Below are positions 39,414-49,607 of a stretch of 64,000 nucleotides of DNA, piece by piece; the stretch's first letter is position 1; every line of letters begins with the position of its first letter. Source of the DNA: Agaribacter marinus. Its GTDB lineage: Bacteria > Pseudomonadota > Gammaproteobacteria > Enterobacterales > Alteromonadaceae. The translations under genes were made by a program, and so were the position numbers. Under the pieces are notes generated by a model. That model did no database searches, was not told where the DNA came from, and saw nothing but the letters and a program-made list of their open reading frames with translations. Location of the stretch: the NCBI RefSeq assembly GCF_030160655.1, contig NZ_BSOT01000007.1:1-64000 (forward strand), given 5' to 3'.

Positions 39414-41138
39414 CTAAAAGTAGTACCAACTTAACATTGTCAATACGATTGTACTGTAGAGCATAGAAATCGGCGTTCCAATTTTTACAAAGTGTTTAAA
39501 TTTGTAATTGGATGCACTAAATACCAGCAAGTTCGTTTGATAGCCGTAAGGAGAAATAAAGCTGGCACTCGCGGCAAACGCCACGGCCAAAGCAAAGGGC
39601 ATAATGGGTAAATTCAAGCTGGCAACCAAACCGTAGGCAAATGGGAACATGAGTGCTGCTGCTGCATTGTTTGTAACGAATTCTGTCAATAGTAAGGTCA
39701 ACAGATAAACGATTATAAGAGCGACAATAGGGGAGGAGTGTTCTAATAGCGGCATTAACGCGTTGGTTAGCATTAACAATACTCCAGAATGTTCTAACCC
39801 TTTGGCAAGGCTTAAGGCGCCTACAATGACAATAATAAGATTAAGCGGCAGGTTACGTTTTATCTCTGCAATGGATGATATTTTAGTAACGACTAACAAG
39901 GCTGCAAAAAACAATAAACCTGTGGCTAATGGCAGAATAGACAGAGCCGCTAAGGCAATTACAGTAATGAAGCCAAACCATGTAAAACTTTCTTGAAGGA
40001 CAGTCAATTTACGCATGATTTTTTGTTCTGAAACGATAAAGAAATTTTTACTAATGTTCTCCCGTTTTTGAAAGTCAGTGCCTGTAGCCAGCAATAGGAA
40101 ATCTCCCGCTTGCAACTGCAATTCACCAATTTTACCGGATATAGATTCGCCGTCTCGCCTAATTGCAACTACTGCGGCATCAAACAACGCTCTAAAACCT
40201 GTTTGTTTTAATGTTTTCCCTATGATTGGCGCTCTATTGGAGACAATGACCTCAGTTAAATTTTCATGCATTAAGCCGTCCGTCTCTGCGAAAAACGTCA
40301 AACCCTTAATATGACCAATATTGTCAATATTCTTTACATTTCCAGTAAAAATTAGCTTGTCGTTTTTTTCAATTACGAGATCTGGTGTAACAGGGCTAAT
40401 AAGCTTATTTCCGCGTATTATTTCTATTAAAAATAGCTCCGGTAAGTTTCGTAAATGATTCTCTTCTATGCTCTTACCTACCAATTCCGAGTCAGCTTCG
40501 ACATCAGCCTCAAGTAAATAGCTATTATAATTTGATTTATTGCCTGCAAATTTAGGTAGAAGTGGATTCAGAATATATAAAAGCACGCCGCATATGATGC
40601 CTGCAGATAAGCCGAAAACTGTAAAGTCAAAAAAGTCGAAGCCTTTAAGTCCCTTTTCAATCAAAAAACTATCTACAATAAGATTTGTTGAGGTGCCAAT
40701 TAAAGTGACTGTTCCGCCCAAAATAGCAGCATATGACAGCGGTATAAGAAGTTTTGATGCCGGGTGTAACTGGTTTTGCTTAATTGTGCTGATTAGACTG
40801 GCGACCACAGCCGTGTTGTTAAGTAATGCCGACGAGAAAAATGTTAGTGAGAACAACCTTAGGTAAGTCACCGAATAGGATTTGTTTAAGATTGTTCTTC
40901 CTATACGTTTTAAAAAAGTGGTTTTGTCTAAGGATGTACTTACAATTAATAGCAGTATTAAAGTAATCAGGCCCGTATTGGTAGCGTTAGCTACGACGTC
41001 ATTGAAAGTAATTTGTTGAATAATCATCAGCGACAAGGTACATGCCGCAAAAATACCTGATGGGCGCCTTTTGGAAAATATCAACGTCAATATGGTAGTG
41101 AAAAATATCAGAATTACTGCAATTTGATGAATTGTCAT
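39414..41138 (-). CDS. SLC13 family permease with TrkA-C domains
   Basis: A 574-residue divalent anion/Na+ symporter-type protein with about ten membrane segments. Two regulatory RCK_C (TrkA-C) domains (about residues 205-375: SELVGKSIEENHLRNL ... NDKLIFTGNV, and GKTLKQTGFRALFDAAVVAIRRDG ... GDFLLLATG) sit in the middle of the chain. Family members of this type include sulfate and silicate carriers. The neighbouring cys genes make sulfate the likely substrate (inference). It is not fused to the cys operon; 224 bases separate them. Confidence 0.85.
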   Translation of the reverse strand: MTIHQIAVILIFFTTILTLIFSKRRPSGIFAACTLSLMIIQQITFNDVVANATNTGLITLILLLIVSTSLDKTTFLKRIGRTILNKSYSVTYLRLFSLTFFSSALLNNTAVVASLISTIKQNQLHPASKLLIPLSYAAILGGTVTLIGTSTNLIVDSFLIEKGLKGFDFFDFTVFGLSAGIICGVLLYILNPLLPKFAGNKSNYNSYLLEADVEADSELVGKSIEENHLRNLPELFLIEIIRGNKLISPVTPDLVIEKNDKLIFTGNVKNIDNIGHIKGLTFFAETDGLMHENLTEVIVSNRAPIIGKTLKQTGFRALFDAAVVAIRRDGESISGKIGELQLQAGDFLLLATGTDFQKRENISKNFFIVSEQKIMRKLTVLQESFTWFGFITVIALAALSILPLATGLLFFAALLVVTKISSIAEIKRNLPLNLIIVIVGALSLAKGLEHSGVLLMLTNALMPLLEHSSPIVALIIVYLLTLLLTEFVTNNAAAALMFPFAYGLVASLNLPIMPFALAVAFAASASFISPYGYQTNLLVFSASNYKFKHFVKIGTPISMLYSTIVLTMLSWYYF

Positions 41139-41317
41139 GTAAGCAATTTGTCAAAGAAAACTATATACAGGTTATAGATTTTGAAACTTTGGGTAAAGCG
41201 AATAGGCTAGAGTTTTTCTATTTGATAGGAATAAATTCATATCTCATGTTAGATAATGTTCTAGTCTTGTATGCTGATACCGCCGAATATTACTATTGGT
41301 AAGAGTAATAGTTAGAA

Positions 41318-41347
41318 AAGAAAAAAATGAGGCCTTAGCCTCATTTT
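41318..41347 (-). terminator. Terminator of the cys operon
   Basis: On the minus strand ATGAGGC-TAAG-GCCTCAT is followed by T7, 19 bases after the cysN stop. Confidence 0.85.
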
Positions 41348-41362
41348 CTCTATAGTTGTAAA

Positions 41363-42769
41363 TTATAACTTGCTGATATCTGCTGCGCCCCAATGAGGGA
41401 AGTGTTTTCGTACTAATTCATTAAACTCTAGCTCAAACGCTGAAAAAGTTTCATTGGTACTGGGGGCTTGATTTTCGCTAATAATCATACCTGCACCAAC
41501 AGTACTATTTGAAAGTCTGTCGATGATTATAAATGCACCTGTCGCCCTGTTTTCTGAATAAGGGTCGCATGCAACGGGTTGTGTCAGTTGAATATCAGCA
41601 ACACCTATTTCATTTAGGTTTAGGTGGACAGCTTCACTTTCTTCTAAAGTGTTAACATCAATATTGTGAGCAAGGCTACGTACACTACCAGCAACTAATT
41701 TGGTTGCAAATTTGAAGCTATATTGCTTATTCGGAATCATTGCATCTTCTGCCATCCAGACGAGATGGGTTCGGTAGTTAGTTGAGTGCAATGGGAGGTT
41801 TGATGATTTCACAATCATATCGCCGCGAGATATATCAATTTCATCTTCAAGTGTTAGCGTAACAGCTTGCTGAGATAAGGCTTCTTGTTTGTCACCATCA
41901 AATGTCGATACCGACTTTATCTTCGAAGTTTTAAGCGACGGCAACACGGTAATCTCGTCGCCAACAGCAACGCTGCCTGAAACTACGGTGCCAGCAAATC
42001 CTCTAAAGTTTAAATGTGGGCGATTTACATATTGAACAGGGAACCTGAATTCACTATGTTTTTGGCTACTTATCTCAATATTGTTAAGCAGTTCCATCAA
42101 TAAAGCGCCATCAAACCAAGGCGTATTGTCGCTTCGGTTGACGACATTGTCGCCTTCTAACGCTGAAATTGGTACAAACTTAATATCAGGAATATTAAGC
42201 TGTTCAGAGAATGCTAAATATTCTTGTTTTATGTTGTTATAAACCTCTTCACTATAATCCATCAAATCCATTTTATTGATTGCAACTATAACGTGCTTGA
42301 TGCCTAACAATGAGACCAAGAATGAGTGACGTTTTGTTTGGGTTTTTACGCCAGCTCTGGCATCGACCAAGATAATTGCTAGGTCACAAGTAGAGGCGCC
42401 TGTTACCATGTTTCTGGTGTATTGCTCATGCCCAGGTGTATCCGCAATGATGAACTTTCTTTTATCGGTACTGAAATACCTGTAGGCAACGTCAATTGTG
42501 ATGCCTTGTTCTCTTTCGGACTGAAGACCGTCTACTAGCAGTGCCAGATCAACTTTTTCACCAGTGGTGCCTACCTTTTTACTATCTTTAGCGACTGCCG
42601 CTAATTGATCTTCATAGATCATTTTTGAATCATGTAGGAGTCGACCGATAAGGGTACTTTTACCATCGTCCACGCTACCACAAGTTAAAAAACGCAACAT
42701 ATCTTTACGTTCGTGTGCAGCTAGGTATTCAAGGATGTCTGATTTTAACAATTCGTTTTCGTGGTTCAT
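41363..42769 (-). CDS. cysN: Sulfate adenylyltransferase subunit 1
   Basis: GTPase subunit that drives APS formation with CysD. The 468-residue product has the P-loop GSVDDGKST at 31-39, [11 protein letters not shown] (G3) and INKMD (G4), then EF-Tu-like beta-barrel domains. There is no fused CysC kinase domain; cysC is a separate gene. It begins 2 bases after cysQ. Confidence 0.96.
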   Translation of the reverse strand: MNHENELLKSDILEYLAAHERKDMLRFLTCGSVDDGKSTLIGRLLHDSKMIYEDQLAAVAKDSKKVGTTGEKVDLALLVDGLQSEREQGITIDVAYRYFSTDKRKFIIADTPGHEQYTRNMVTGASTCDLAIILVDARAGVKTQTKRHSFLVSLLGIKHVIVAINKMDLMDYSEEVYNNIKQEYLAFSEQLNIPDIKFVPISALEGDNVVNRSDNTPWFDGALLMELLNNIEISSQKHSEFRFPVQYVNRPHLNFRGFAGTVVSGSVAVGDEITVLPSLKTSKIKSVSTFDGDKQEALSQQAVTLTLEDEIDISRGDMIVKSSNLPLHSTNYRTHLVWMAEDAMIPNKQYSFKFATKLVAGSVRSLAHNIDVNTLEESEAVHLNLNEIGVADIQLTQPVACDPYSENRATGAFIIIDRLSNSTVGAGMIISENQAPSTNETFSAFELEFNELVRKHFPHWGAADISKL

Positions 42770-42771
42770 AA

Positions 42772-43569
42772 TTAGTTGGTAACCATAAAATAAGGGTTTA
42801 ACACAGATGCTTTCTGGTTATATTTCAACGGTGAAGCATCGGGGTTTAAAGGGTTTTCAATATCGAGTTCAGTCACTTTTCCACCAGCTGCAAGTACAAC
42901 TGCATGAGCTGCGCCAGTATCCCATTCACTTGTTGGACCAACGCGCGGGTACATATGAGCGGTGCCGTCTGCAACGCAACATAATTTGAGTGAGCTCCCC
43001 ATTGCGACTAACTCTGATTCTCCCCCAAGCTGTTCGAGCACTTTATTAATTTCTGGGCTTTGATGAGAGCGAGAGCCTACAATTCTCCATGTTTGCGAAC
43101 CATCGTTCACGCTAGGCGTTAGTGTTTTTTGTTCGCTACTTGTTTCTACGTATGCGAAGTTGTTAACCCAGCCTACATATGTTTTTTTCAGGGCTGGCGC
43201 ATGTACAACGCCAAATACCGGTTGCCCATATTCAATAAGCGCGATGTTAACAGTAAATTCGCCATTCTTTTTAATGAATTCTTTAGTACCATCTAGTGGA
43301 TCAACTAACCAATATCGAGACCAAGTTTTGCGCTCATCCCAGCTAATTTCTGCAGATTCTTCAGATAAAATTGGAAGAGAACTGATTGCTTCTAAGCCCG
43401 AAACAATATGATTGTGGGCGGCTAGATCAGCATCCGTGAGGGGAGACGCATCGTTTTTTTCATAAATATCGAAATCTTGCTCGTAAATGCCTAAAATTTT
43501 GTCACCGGCTTCAATGGCAATCTTCTTTACAGCATCCACAAGTAATTCTGTCAGGTTTTCCTTTCCCAT
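42772..43569 (-). CDS. cysQ: 3'(2'),5'-bisphosphate nucleotidase
   Basis: Lithium-sensitive phosphatase of 265 residues that converts PAP to AMP. The metal-binding motifs are SEES (~69-72), DPLDGTKEF (90-98) and [10 protein letters not shown]. Its place between cysC and cysN suits removal of the PAP left when PAPS is used. ATG start overlapping the cysC stop. Confidence 0.94.
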   Translation of the reverse strand: MGKENLTELLVDAVKKIAIEAGDKILGIYEQDFDIYEKNDASPLTDADLAAHNHIVSGLEAISSLPILSEESAEISWDERKTWSRYWLVDPLDGTKEFIKKNGEFTVNIALIEYGQPVFGVVHAPALKKTYVGWVNNFAYVETSSEQKTLTPSVNDGSQTWRIVGSRSHQSPEINKVLEQLGGESELVAMGSSLKLCCVADGTAHMYPRVGPTSEWDTGAAHAVVLAAGGKVTELDIENPLNPDASPLKYNQKASVLNPYFMVTN

Positions 43570-44165
43570 TACACGTACCCCTTTAATTCAAGCATCTTAT
43601 ACAAACGTTCTGCACTTTGTTCGGCAGATTCACTATCGCTATACGCTAAATGTATTTCAGGCTGGTCAGGCGTCTCATATACCGAGTCGATGCCTGTGAA
43701 ATGTTTAATGTCTCCCTGCCTAGCTTTTTTGTACAAACCTTTAGGATCACGTTGTTCACATACTTCTATGGGAGTATCAACGAATACTTCAATAAACTCA
43801 CCATCGCATAATAGACTTCTACAAAACTCTCTATCAGCCTTAAAGGGCGAAATAAATGCTGTAATGACAATCGTACCTGAATCCACAAACAACTTAGCTA
43901 CTTCGCTTACTCTACGGATATTTTCAACTCGCGCTTTATCATCAAAGCCAAGGTCTCCACATAAGCCATGTCGCACATTGTCACCGTCTAACAGATAGGT
44001 CTTTTTTTGTTTATCAAATAATTTTTTTTCTAACAAATTCGCAACGGTGGATTTACCCGAGCCAGAAAGTCCAGTTAACCATATGACACTTGGCTTTTGA
44101 TTCAGGGCGCCTGCACGATTAGCTTTATCAACAATATGTTGATGCCAAACGATATTTTCGCTCAT
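43569..44165 (-). CDS. cysC: Adenylylsulfate kinase
   Basis: Phosphorylates APS to PAPS. The 198-residue product has P-loop GLSGSGKST (32-40), [16 protein letters not shown] and [13 protein letters not shown], the APS-kinase signatures. It shares one base with cysD on one side and cysQ on the other. Confidence 0.96.
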   Translation of the reverse strand: MSENIVWHQHIVDKANRAGALNQKPSVIWLTGLSGSGKSTVANLLEKKLFDKQKKTYLLDGDNVRHGLCGDLGFDDKARVENIRRVSEVAKLFVDSGTIVITAFISPFKADREFCRSLLCDGEFIEVFVDTPIEVCEQRDPKGLYKKARQGDIKHFTGIDSVYETPDQPEIHLAYSDSESAEQSAERLYKMLELKGYV

Positions 44166-45079
44166 TAGAAATAACCTTCCATTTTTTTCTTCTCCATCGA
44201 GCCTGAGGAATCGTGATCAATTACACGGCCTTGACGTTCAGAGGTTTTGGTAAGCAACATTTCTTGAATAACTTCCGGCAGCGTATCCGCTAGTGACTCA
44301 ACAGCTCCTGTCAATGGATAACAGCCAAGCGTTCTAAAACGCACTGACTTCATTTCTGGTGTTTCGCCTTCTTCTAAAGGCATACGCTCATCATCAACCA
44401 TAATTAACACGCCATCTCTGTCAACGACTGGACGTGGCTTGGCTAAGTACAACGACGGAATTTCAATATTTTCCATGTAGATATATTGCCAAATATCTAG
44501 CTCTGTCCAGTTAGACATGGGGAAAACGCGTATACTTTCGCCTTTATTAATTTGCGAATTATAGATATTCCAAAGTTCCGGGCGTTGATTTTTAGGATCC
44601 CAACGGTGATTTTCATCGCGGAAAGAGTAAACACGTTCTTTTGCTCTTGATTTCTCTTCATCACGACGTGCTCCGCCAAATGCAGCGTCAAATTTATATT
44701 TATTTAGTGCTTGTTTGAGTGCACCCGTTTTCATAATGTCTGTATGTTTAGCACTGCCTACACTGAAAGGACTAATATTATTCGCAACACCTTCTTCATT
44801 AGTATGAACCAATAGATTGAGGTTGTGCTTTTTGGCCATATGATCTCTGAACTCAATCATTTCCTTGAATTTCCAGGTAGTATCTACATGTAACAAAGGA
44901 AAGGGAATAGTGCCAGGAGCAAAAGCTTTTCTAGCCAAATGGAGTAAAACGGATGAGTCTTTACCTACAGAATACAGCATTACGGGGTTGTCAAACTCTG
45001 CCGCTACTTCTCTGAAGATATGAATACTTTCTGCTTCTAATTGCTTCAAATGAGACATATTTGGCAATTTCGTGGTCAT
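44165..45079 (-). CDS. cysD: Sulfate adenylyltransferase subunit 2
   Basis: ATP-pyrophosphatase-fold subunit that makes APS. It has the PP-loop [13 protein letters not shown], followed by [22 protein letters not shown] and ELDIWQYI. The ATG at 45079 is preferred: AGGAA lies 9 bases before it, while the ATG at 45088 abuts the site. First gene of cysD-C-Q-N. No sulfite reductase, cysH or sulfotransferase is in the window. Confidence 0.96.
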   Translation of the reverse strand: MTTKLPNMSHLKQLEAESIHIFREVAAEFDNPVMLYSVGKDSSVLLHLARKAFAPGTIPFPLLHVDTTWKFKEMIEFRDHMAKKHNLNLLVHTNEEGVANNISPFSVGSAKHTDIMKTGALKQALNKYKFDAAFGGARRDEEKSRAKERVYSFRDENHRWDPKNQRPELWNIYNSQINKGESIRVFPMSNWTELDIWQYIYMENIEIPSLYLAKPRPVVDRDGVLIMVDDERMPLEEGETPEMKSVRFRTLGCYPLTGAVESLADTLPEVIQEMLLTKTSERQGRVIDHDSSGSMEKKKMEGYF

Positions 45080-45243
45080 GAGTGTCATTTCCTGTTCGTA
45101 AACATATATTAAAAAATTCTATTTATAGAACTCTATCATATTTACAAGTTTAGGATTATGACAATTCGCTATTGCTAATCACAGATCTATAACTATTAAA
45201 GCAGTCATGTTACAAAAGCGTTAATATCGATGTTGGTTTGATA

Positions 45244-46464
45244 TTAGGTTAATGCTTCAACACGCTCTTCTGCCCAAGTGCCAGCAGAAAAAAACGTGTC
45301 AGAAAGCACATCTAGACTTACTTTGTGTTGTGTACACCCTTCTTCCATTGCATCCCAATCGCCTTTTTCGCAACTACGGCAAAGGTTGAGGTAATTTGCT
45401 AAGTCACCTTGATGCCTGACTAGTGCGATTTTTATTTCATCGGATAGAGGAAGTTTACTTATCACAGAGGCTAAATCTGCATCAAGCATGGCATCTAGGA
45501 GTGAGAGCATACCTGCTAAAAACGCAGCTGATAACTTCTCTTTACTATTTGTTATTTCTGCAAGTTCTTCGCAAAATTTTGCGCGTTGAAGTGACAATCT
45601 AATGAGTTCAGTGGGTTTGTTTTCAGAAAATGTTGCTGCAAACAATAGCATTATGAAGCGCTCGAGTTCCTTGGAGCCAAGCATTACGAGCGCTTGCTTT
45701 ATGCTGTCAATTTTTTTCCTACGCTGAAAAATTGGCGATTGTGCGTAGCGAAGTAGTTTGAATGATAGGCTTGGGTCTAATTCGAAAATTTCTGTAATTT
45801 TGTTGATGTTTGGTGATACTTTAGAGGTTTCATTTAACAAGGTACTTAGCAGTGATTGAGAATTAGATAGGCTGACGCTTTTTATTACTTCTGGCTTAGC
45901 AAAGAAATATCCTTGAAACAAATCAAAACCTAATGCTTTGTATTTTTGAAAGGTCTCTGCATCTTCCACTTTCTCAGCCAATAACTGCAGATGAGAGTGA
46001 CGTTTTGCTACGGCGCATATATCCGCTAATTGCTCATCATTTATTTGTAAACAATCTACCTTTATGGTTTTACATAGTTTGTAAAACGGCTCCCAGTATT
46101 CTGAATGAATGAAATCGTCCAATGCAAGCGAATAACCAGCATCAGATAGCGTTTTCATCTTTACGTAGACGGCCTTTGTTGGTCGGACGCTTTCTAATAT
46201 CTCAATGGTTACTTTTTCTTTTGGCAGCAATTCAGCATAATCATTTAACAAGCTTTGCTTTGTAAAATTGATAAACGCAGTTTTACCGTTCGAAATTCTA
46301 TCTAGGCCCATGTCAATGTGAAGGCCTTCAATCATTTTTGATGTCGCCTTTTCTTCATCAACATTTGGGAACACATTGTCTAGGCTGCTGCGAAAAAGTA
46401 GCTCATAACCTACTAAATTTTTGGATGTATCTAAAATCGGCTGTCGCGCAGTGTATAAAGCCAT
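45244..46464 (-). CDS. EAL-HDOD (YuxH-type) signalling protein, EAL probably degenerate
   Basis: A 406-residue cytosolic protein. The N-terminal EAL-like domain (~1-200) keeps YELLFRS and AEKVE, but the catalytic loop reads LDDFIHSEYW rather than DDFGTGYSS, so c-di-GMP hydrolysis is unlikely. The C-terminal HDOD domain (~205-390) has ITEIFELDPSLSFKLLRYAQS and SIKQALVMLGSKELERFI. Such proteins act in motility or biofilm signalling. It stands just downstream of putP on the same strand (15-base gap). Confidence 0.88.
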   Translation of the reverse strand: MALYTARQPILDTSKNLVGYELLFRSSLDNVFPNVDEEKATSKMIEGLHIDMGLDRISNGKTAFINFTKQSLLNDYAELLPKEKVTIEILESVRPTKAVYVKMKTLSDAGYSLALDDFIHSEYWEPFYKLCKTIKVDCLQINDEQLADICAVAKRHSHLQLLAEKVEDAETFQKYKALGFDLFQGYFFAKPEVIKSVSLSNSQSLLSTLLNETSKVSPNINKITEIFELDPSLSFKLLRYAQSPIFQRRKKIDSIKQALVMLGSKELERFIMLLFAATFSENKPTELIRLSLQRAKFCEELAEITNSKEKLSAAFLAGMLSLLDAMLDADLASVISKLPLSDEIKIALVRHQGDLANYLNLCRSCEKGDWDAMEEGCTQHKVSLDVLSDTFFSAGTWAEERVEALT

Positions 46465-46479
46465 AGAGTATTAACCGTC

Positions 46480-47994
46480 CTAGTTGTCTTTTTCTAAATA
46501 TCTTTCATATTTATCGTACATAAGATCTAATTCATTAGAATTCGCTGGTTTTATTTTTGACACAATAACAATAGCCAGCGCAGAACAAATAAAACCAGGG
46601 GCTATTTCGTACATGACGGAAGACATCGATTCTCCGTTGTTGCCCAAGGGTAAATAAATCCAGGCAATTACGACAACAGCGCCCGTCAGTACGCCAGCAA
46701 TAGCGGCTTCTTTACTGACTTGCTTCCACGTTAACGACAAAATTATCAAGGGACCAAACGCTGCACCAAACCCCGCCCACGCATTGCTTACGAGGGACAA
46801 TATTGTCTTATTTTCACCAAATGCTAAAACGATGGCCGCAATTGAAACGATTAATACTGATATTCTGCCAACCAATACCTGTGTTTTTTCAGATGCATCG
46901 CGCTTGAAGAAATTAAGGTAAACGTCTCTCGTGAGCGAGCTAGATGTTACTAATAGTTGAGAAGATATTGTACTCATGATAGCTGCGAGTATCGCCGCTA
47001 ATAAAAAACCGCCAATTAGCGGGTGAAATAGCAACTGAGAGAGTACTATAAAAATAGTCTCGTGATCGGACAATAAAATATTTTGTTCCGTTACGTAGGC
47101 GAGTCCAAATAAACCAGTAAGCGCTGCACCAAATAATGAAACAATCATCCACGACATGCCAATTCTTCGAGCGCTAGGTAGTGCTTTTAGCGACTTGATT
47201 GCCATGAAACGAACAATAATATGTGGCTGGCCAAAATAGCCTAAGCCCCAAGATAACAATGAGACAATACCGATGATACCAATTGTTTGTCCTGTATTTG
47301 CGTCGATTGACAGCGACAATAGATGAGGTGAAATTGCGTTAAGTGAATCTAACGTTTGATTTACGCCGCCCAGCTCAAAGGTCACAACTGTTGGTACTAA
47401 TACCAAGGCAACGAACATGATACACCCTTGAATAAAATCGGTAAGCGATACTGCCATAAAGCCCCCTACAAGTGTGTACGCGACAACCACGCCAGCGGTA
47501 ATTATTACGCCCCAGTGATACGCAAGGCCAAAGCTTGATTCAAACAGTTTTCCTCCAGCTACAATACCAGAAGAGGTATATACTGTGAAAAATACAATGA
47601 TTACGGCTGACGCAATAATACGCAACATTCTACTGTCATCAAAAAATCGGTTTTCTAAGTAATCAGGAATAGTGATTGCGTCATTGGCGACTTCTGTGAA
47701 GGCCCTTAGTTTTGGCGCAACAATTAGATAATTTAACCAGGCACCGATGATTAAGCCAAATGCAATCCAAAGTGAAGATGCGCCTGAAAGGTACATAGCG
47801 CCGGGAACACCCATCAACATCCAGCCACTCATGTCGGATGCGCCAGCGGATAAGGCTGTGACTGGCGCTGATAATTTTCTTCCGCCTAATAAGTAACCGG
47901 ATGCACTCTCTTCATTGTTTTTATATGCATAAAAACCGATACCTAGCATGGCGATGAAATAAATAGCTAGTGATATGTACGAACTGAATTCCAT
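46480..47994 (-). CDS. putP: Sodium/proline symporter
   Basis: A 504-residue SSS-family transporter with about 13 helices. [29 protein letters not shown] and the [29 protein letters not shown]-type region are the PutP signatures. It imports proline with Na+. No putA is nearby. ATG start with weak site. Confidence 0.94.
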   Translation of the reverse strand: [504 protein letters not shown]

Positions 47995-48139
47995 AGAATC
48001 CTCAAATACTTAGTTTAAGAAACCATGGTAACAGGCTGTGCGAATTTCTAAAGAGGAGGGAGGTGTTATCTATTGATTATTTGTCCATTTAAGACCTCTA
48101 TTAATGCAGAGGCCCTAAATGCAGGTGAAAAAAGTGACA

Positions 48140-48841
48140 CTACGCAGAGAATTGCATGAATTGTTTCGCTTTAGCAGAAAAGTCATTCACTTCACCATCA
48201 TTTTCACCTACTACGATAATACGAGCAGATTCTAGTAAAAAGCTTGTGCCGCTATGTTCATCGTTTGAAAAAGAAGAGTCCACATCGTCAGTTATATTGT
48301 TTGGCAATACAAACAATGACATCAATCCTTCTTGCCCTTTTACAATAAGGTGTAAGCTTTTAATGCTGCTCAAGTAGCAATAATTAGCAGAAACAATTTC
48401 TCCAATCTTCTGGTTAATGCTGCCATTATAATTCGCCAGTTTCGCATTTACGTCTTGTAAATCAACCAACCCATATTTTTGTGACTCCATTTCAACGTGC
48501 TCAACATGTGCTAATGCATCCATCGCAATACCACTTGGTGCCTGCGTTAACATACCCACTGTGACTAATGCTGCTAACGCAATAGATGCGGCCATTGCTA
48601 TATACCAAGGGCGCTTTTGTTTTTGCTCTGAATGTTCGGCAATGGATTGTCGTAGCAATAGTTTGTCAGCAAGGTTTTCGGGCACAGAAACATCTAATGC
48701 CTGTTCGATAGACATTTCCATTGCCTTGACTTCATCCCAAAACGCTTGTTTTTTAGGATCGTTTTTTGCGGCATCAATGACTGCCATTTCTTTAGTAAAC
48801 GGATCCGCATAAACAGTACGTCTAAATGTTAAATCATCCAT
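48140..48841 (-). CDS. DUF3379 family protein, putative anti-sigma factor
   Basis: A 233-residue protein with a cytosolic N-terminal part (MDDLTFRRTVYADPFTKEM ... FWDEVKAME), one membrane helix (~82-102) and a periplasmic domain of about 130 residues. DUF3379 proteins are found beside sigma factors in Alteromonadales and Shewanella, and are taken to be anti-sigma factors. It overlaps the sigma gene by 8 bases. No zinc-binding HxxxCxxC motif is seen. Confidence 0.8.
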   Translation of the reverse strand: MDDLTFRRTVYADPFTKEMAVIDAAKNDPKKQAFWDEVKAMEMSIEQALDVSVPENLADKLLLRQSIAEHSEQKQKRPWYIAMAASIALAALVTVGMLTQAPSGIAMDALAHVEHVEMESQKYGLVDLQDVNAKLANYNGSINQKIGEIVSANYCYLSSIKSLHLIVKGQEGLMSLFVLPNNITDDVDSSFSNDEHSGTSFLLESARIIVVGENDGEVNDFSAKAKQFMQFSA

Positions 48842-49388
48842 TTATTTGGGCTCCTATTGTTGAATTATTCGTCATAATTTCTTTTAGCTGACTGCGAGCT
48901 CTAAAAAGACGAGTCATGACAGTGTTCTTATTTAGGTCTAATTGTGCAGCTATTTCGTCACCGCTAAACCCCATGATAACTTGGAGTACTAAAGGCTCTC
49001 TGTAGTCATCAGCGAGTTGAGCAATCGCACGTCTCAAGTCACGCTGTTGTGTATCAGATGCATCAGTGGCTTTTGGATCGGCGACACTTACATCATCAAT
49101 ATCAACAAGATCAAATTGTTTGCGTTCAAATCTGCGTGCATTTTCTCTACGTAAAATCGTGATTAGCCAAGACTTGGCAGCCGCTTCATCTTGCAGTGAG
49201 TCCAATGATTTCCATGCGCGAAGGAAAGTTTCTTGCACCACATCTTCGGCAATGGTCCGGTCTTTAATAAGCCACACGGCGTAGCGAAATATATCGGCAT
49301 GTAACGCCTTCACTAGGGCTTCATATCTTCGTTGTTTTGTCATCATGTCTGTAGAGACCGAGGCAGTTTCGAAATTATTTCCTGACAT
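48834..49388 (-). CDS. RNA polymerase sigma factor, ECF type
   Basis: A 184-residue ECF-type factor. Region 2 (~20-90) has ALVKALHADIFRYAVWLIKDRTIAEDVVQETFLRAWKSLDSL; region 4 (~120-175) has QLADDYREPLVLQVIMGFSGDEIAAQLDLNKNTVMTRLFRARSQLK. The ATG at 49388 has AGGA 9 bases upstream; methionines at residues 15 and 16 are alternatives. Divergent from the SIMPL gene and followed by its likely anti-sigma factor. Confidence 0.94.
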   Translation of the reverse strand: MSGNNFETASVSTDMMTKQRRYEALVKALHADIFRYAVWLIKDRTIAEDVVQETFLRAWKSLDSLQDEAAAKSWLITILRRENARRFERKQFDLVDIDDVSVADPKATDASDTQQRDLRRAIAQLADDYREPLVLQVIMGFSGDEIAAQLDLNKNTVMTRLFRARSQLKEIMTNNSTIGAQING

Positions 49389-49521
49389 TTTAAAAAAGTC
49401 CTGTTTGCTATTGAGGGCTGTTCACTCGCAGACAAATAACTTGTCTAAGAAATACGAGGGGCTCAAGTGACTTGCATCTGACATTCAATAAATCAATAGT
49501 ACAAAAATAAGCGGTGCCTGT

Positions 49522-49549
49522 GAACTTGTATGACATAAAATAAGACTAA
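49522..49549 (+). promoter_or_regulatory. ECF-type promoter before the SIMPL gene (possible)
   Basis: GAACTT-N16-GACTAA resembles the E. coli sigma-E pattern GGAACTT-N15/16-GTCTAA and lies about 60 bases before the SIMPL start. The neighbouring ECF factor could use it. Confidence 0.4.
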
Positions 49550-49607
49550 CAATTGTATGAAAAAGAATTAACTATTTTGTCACACTCACCTTGAGGATGC
49601 CTTTTTT

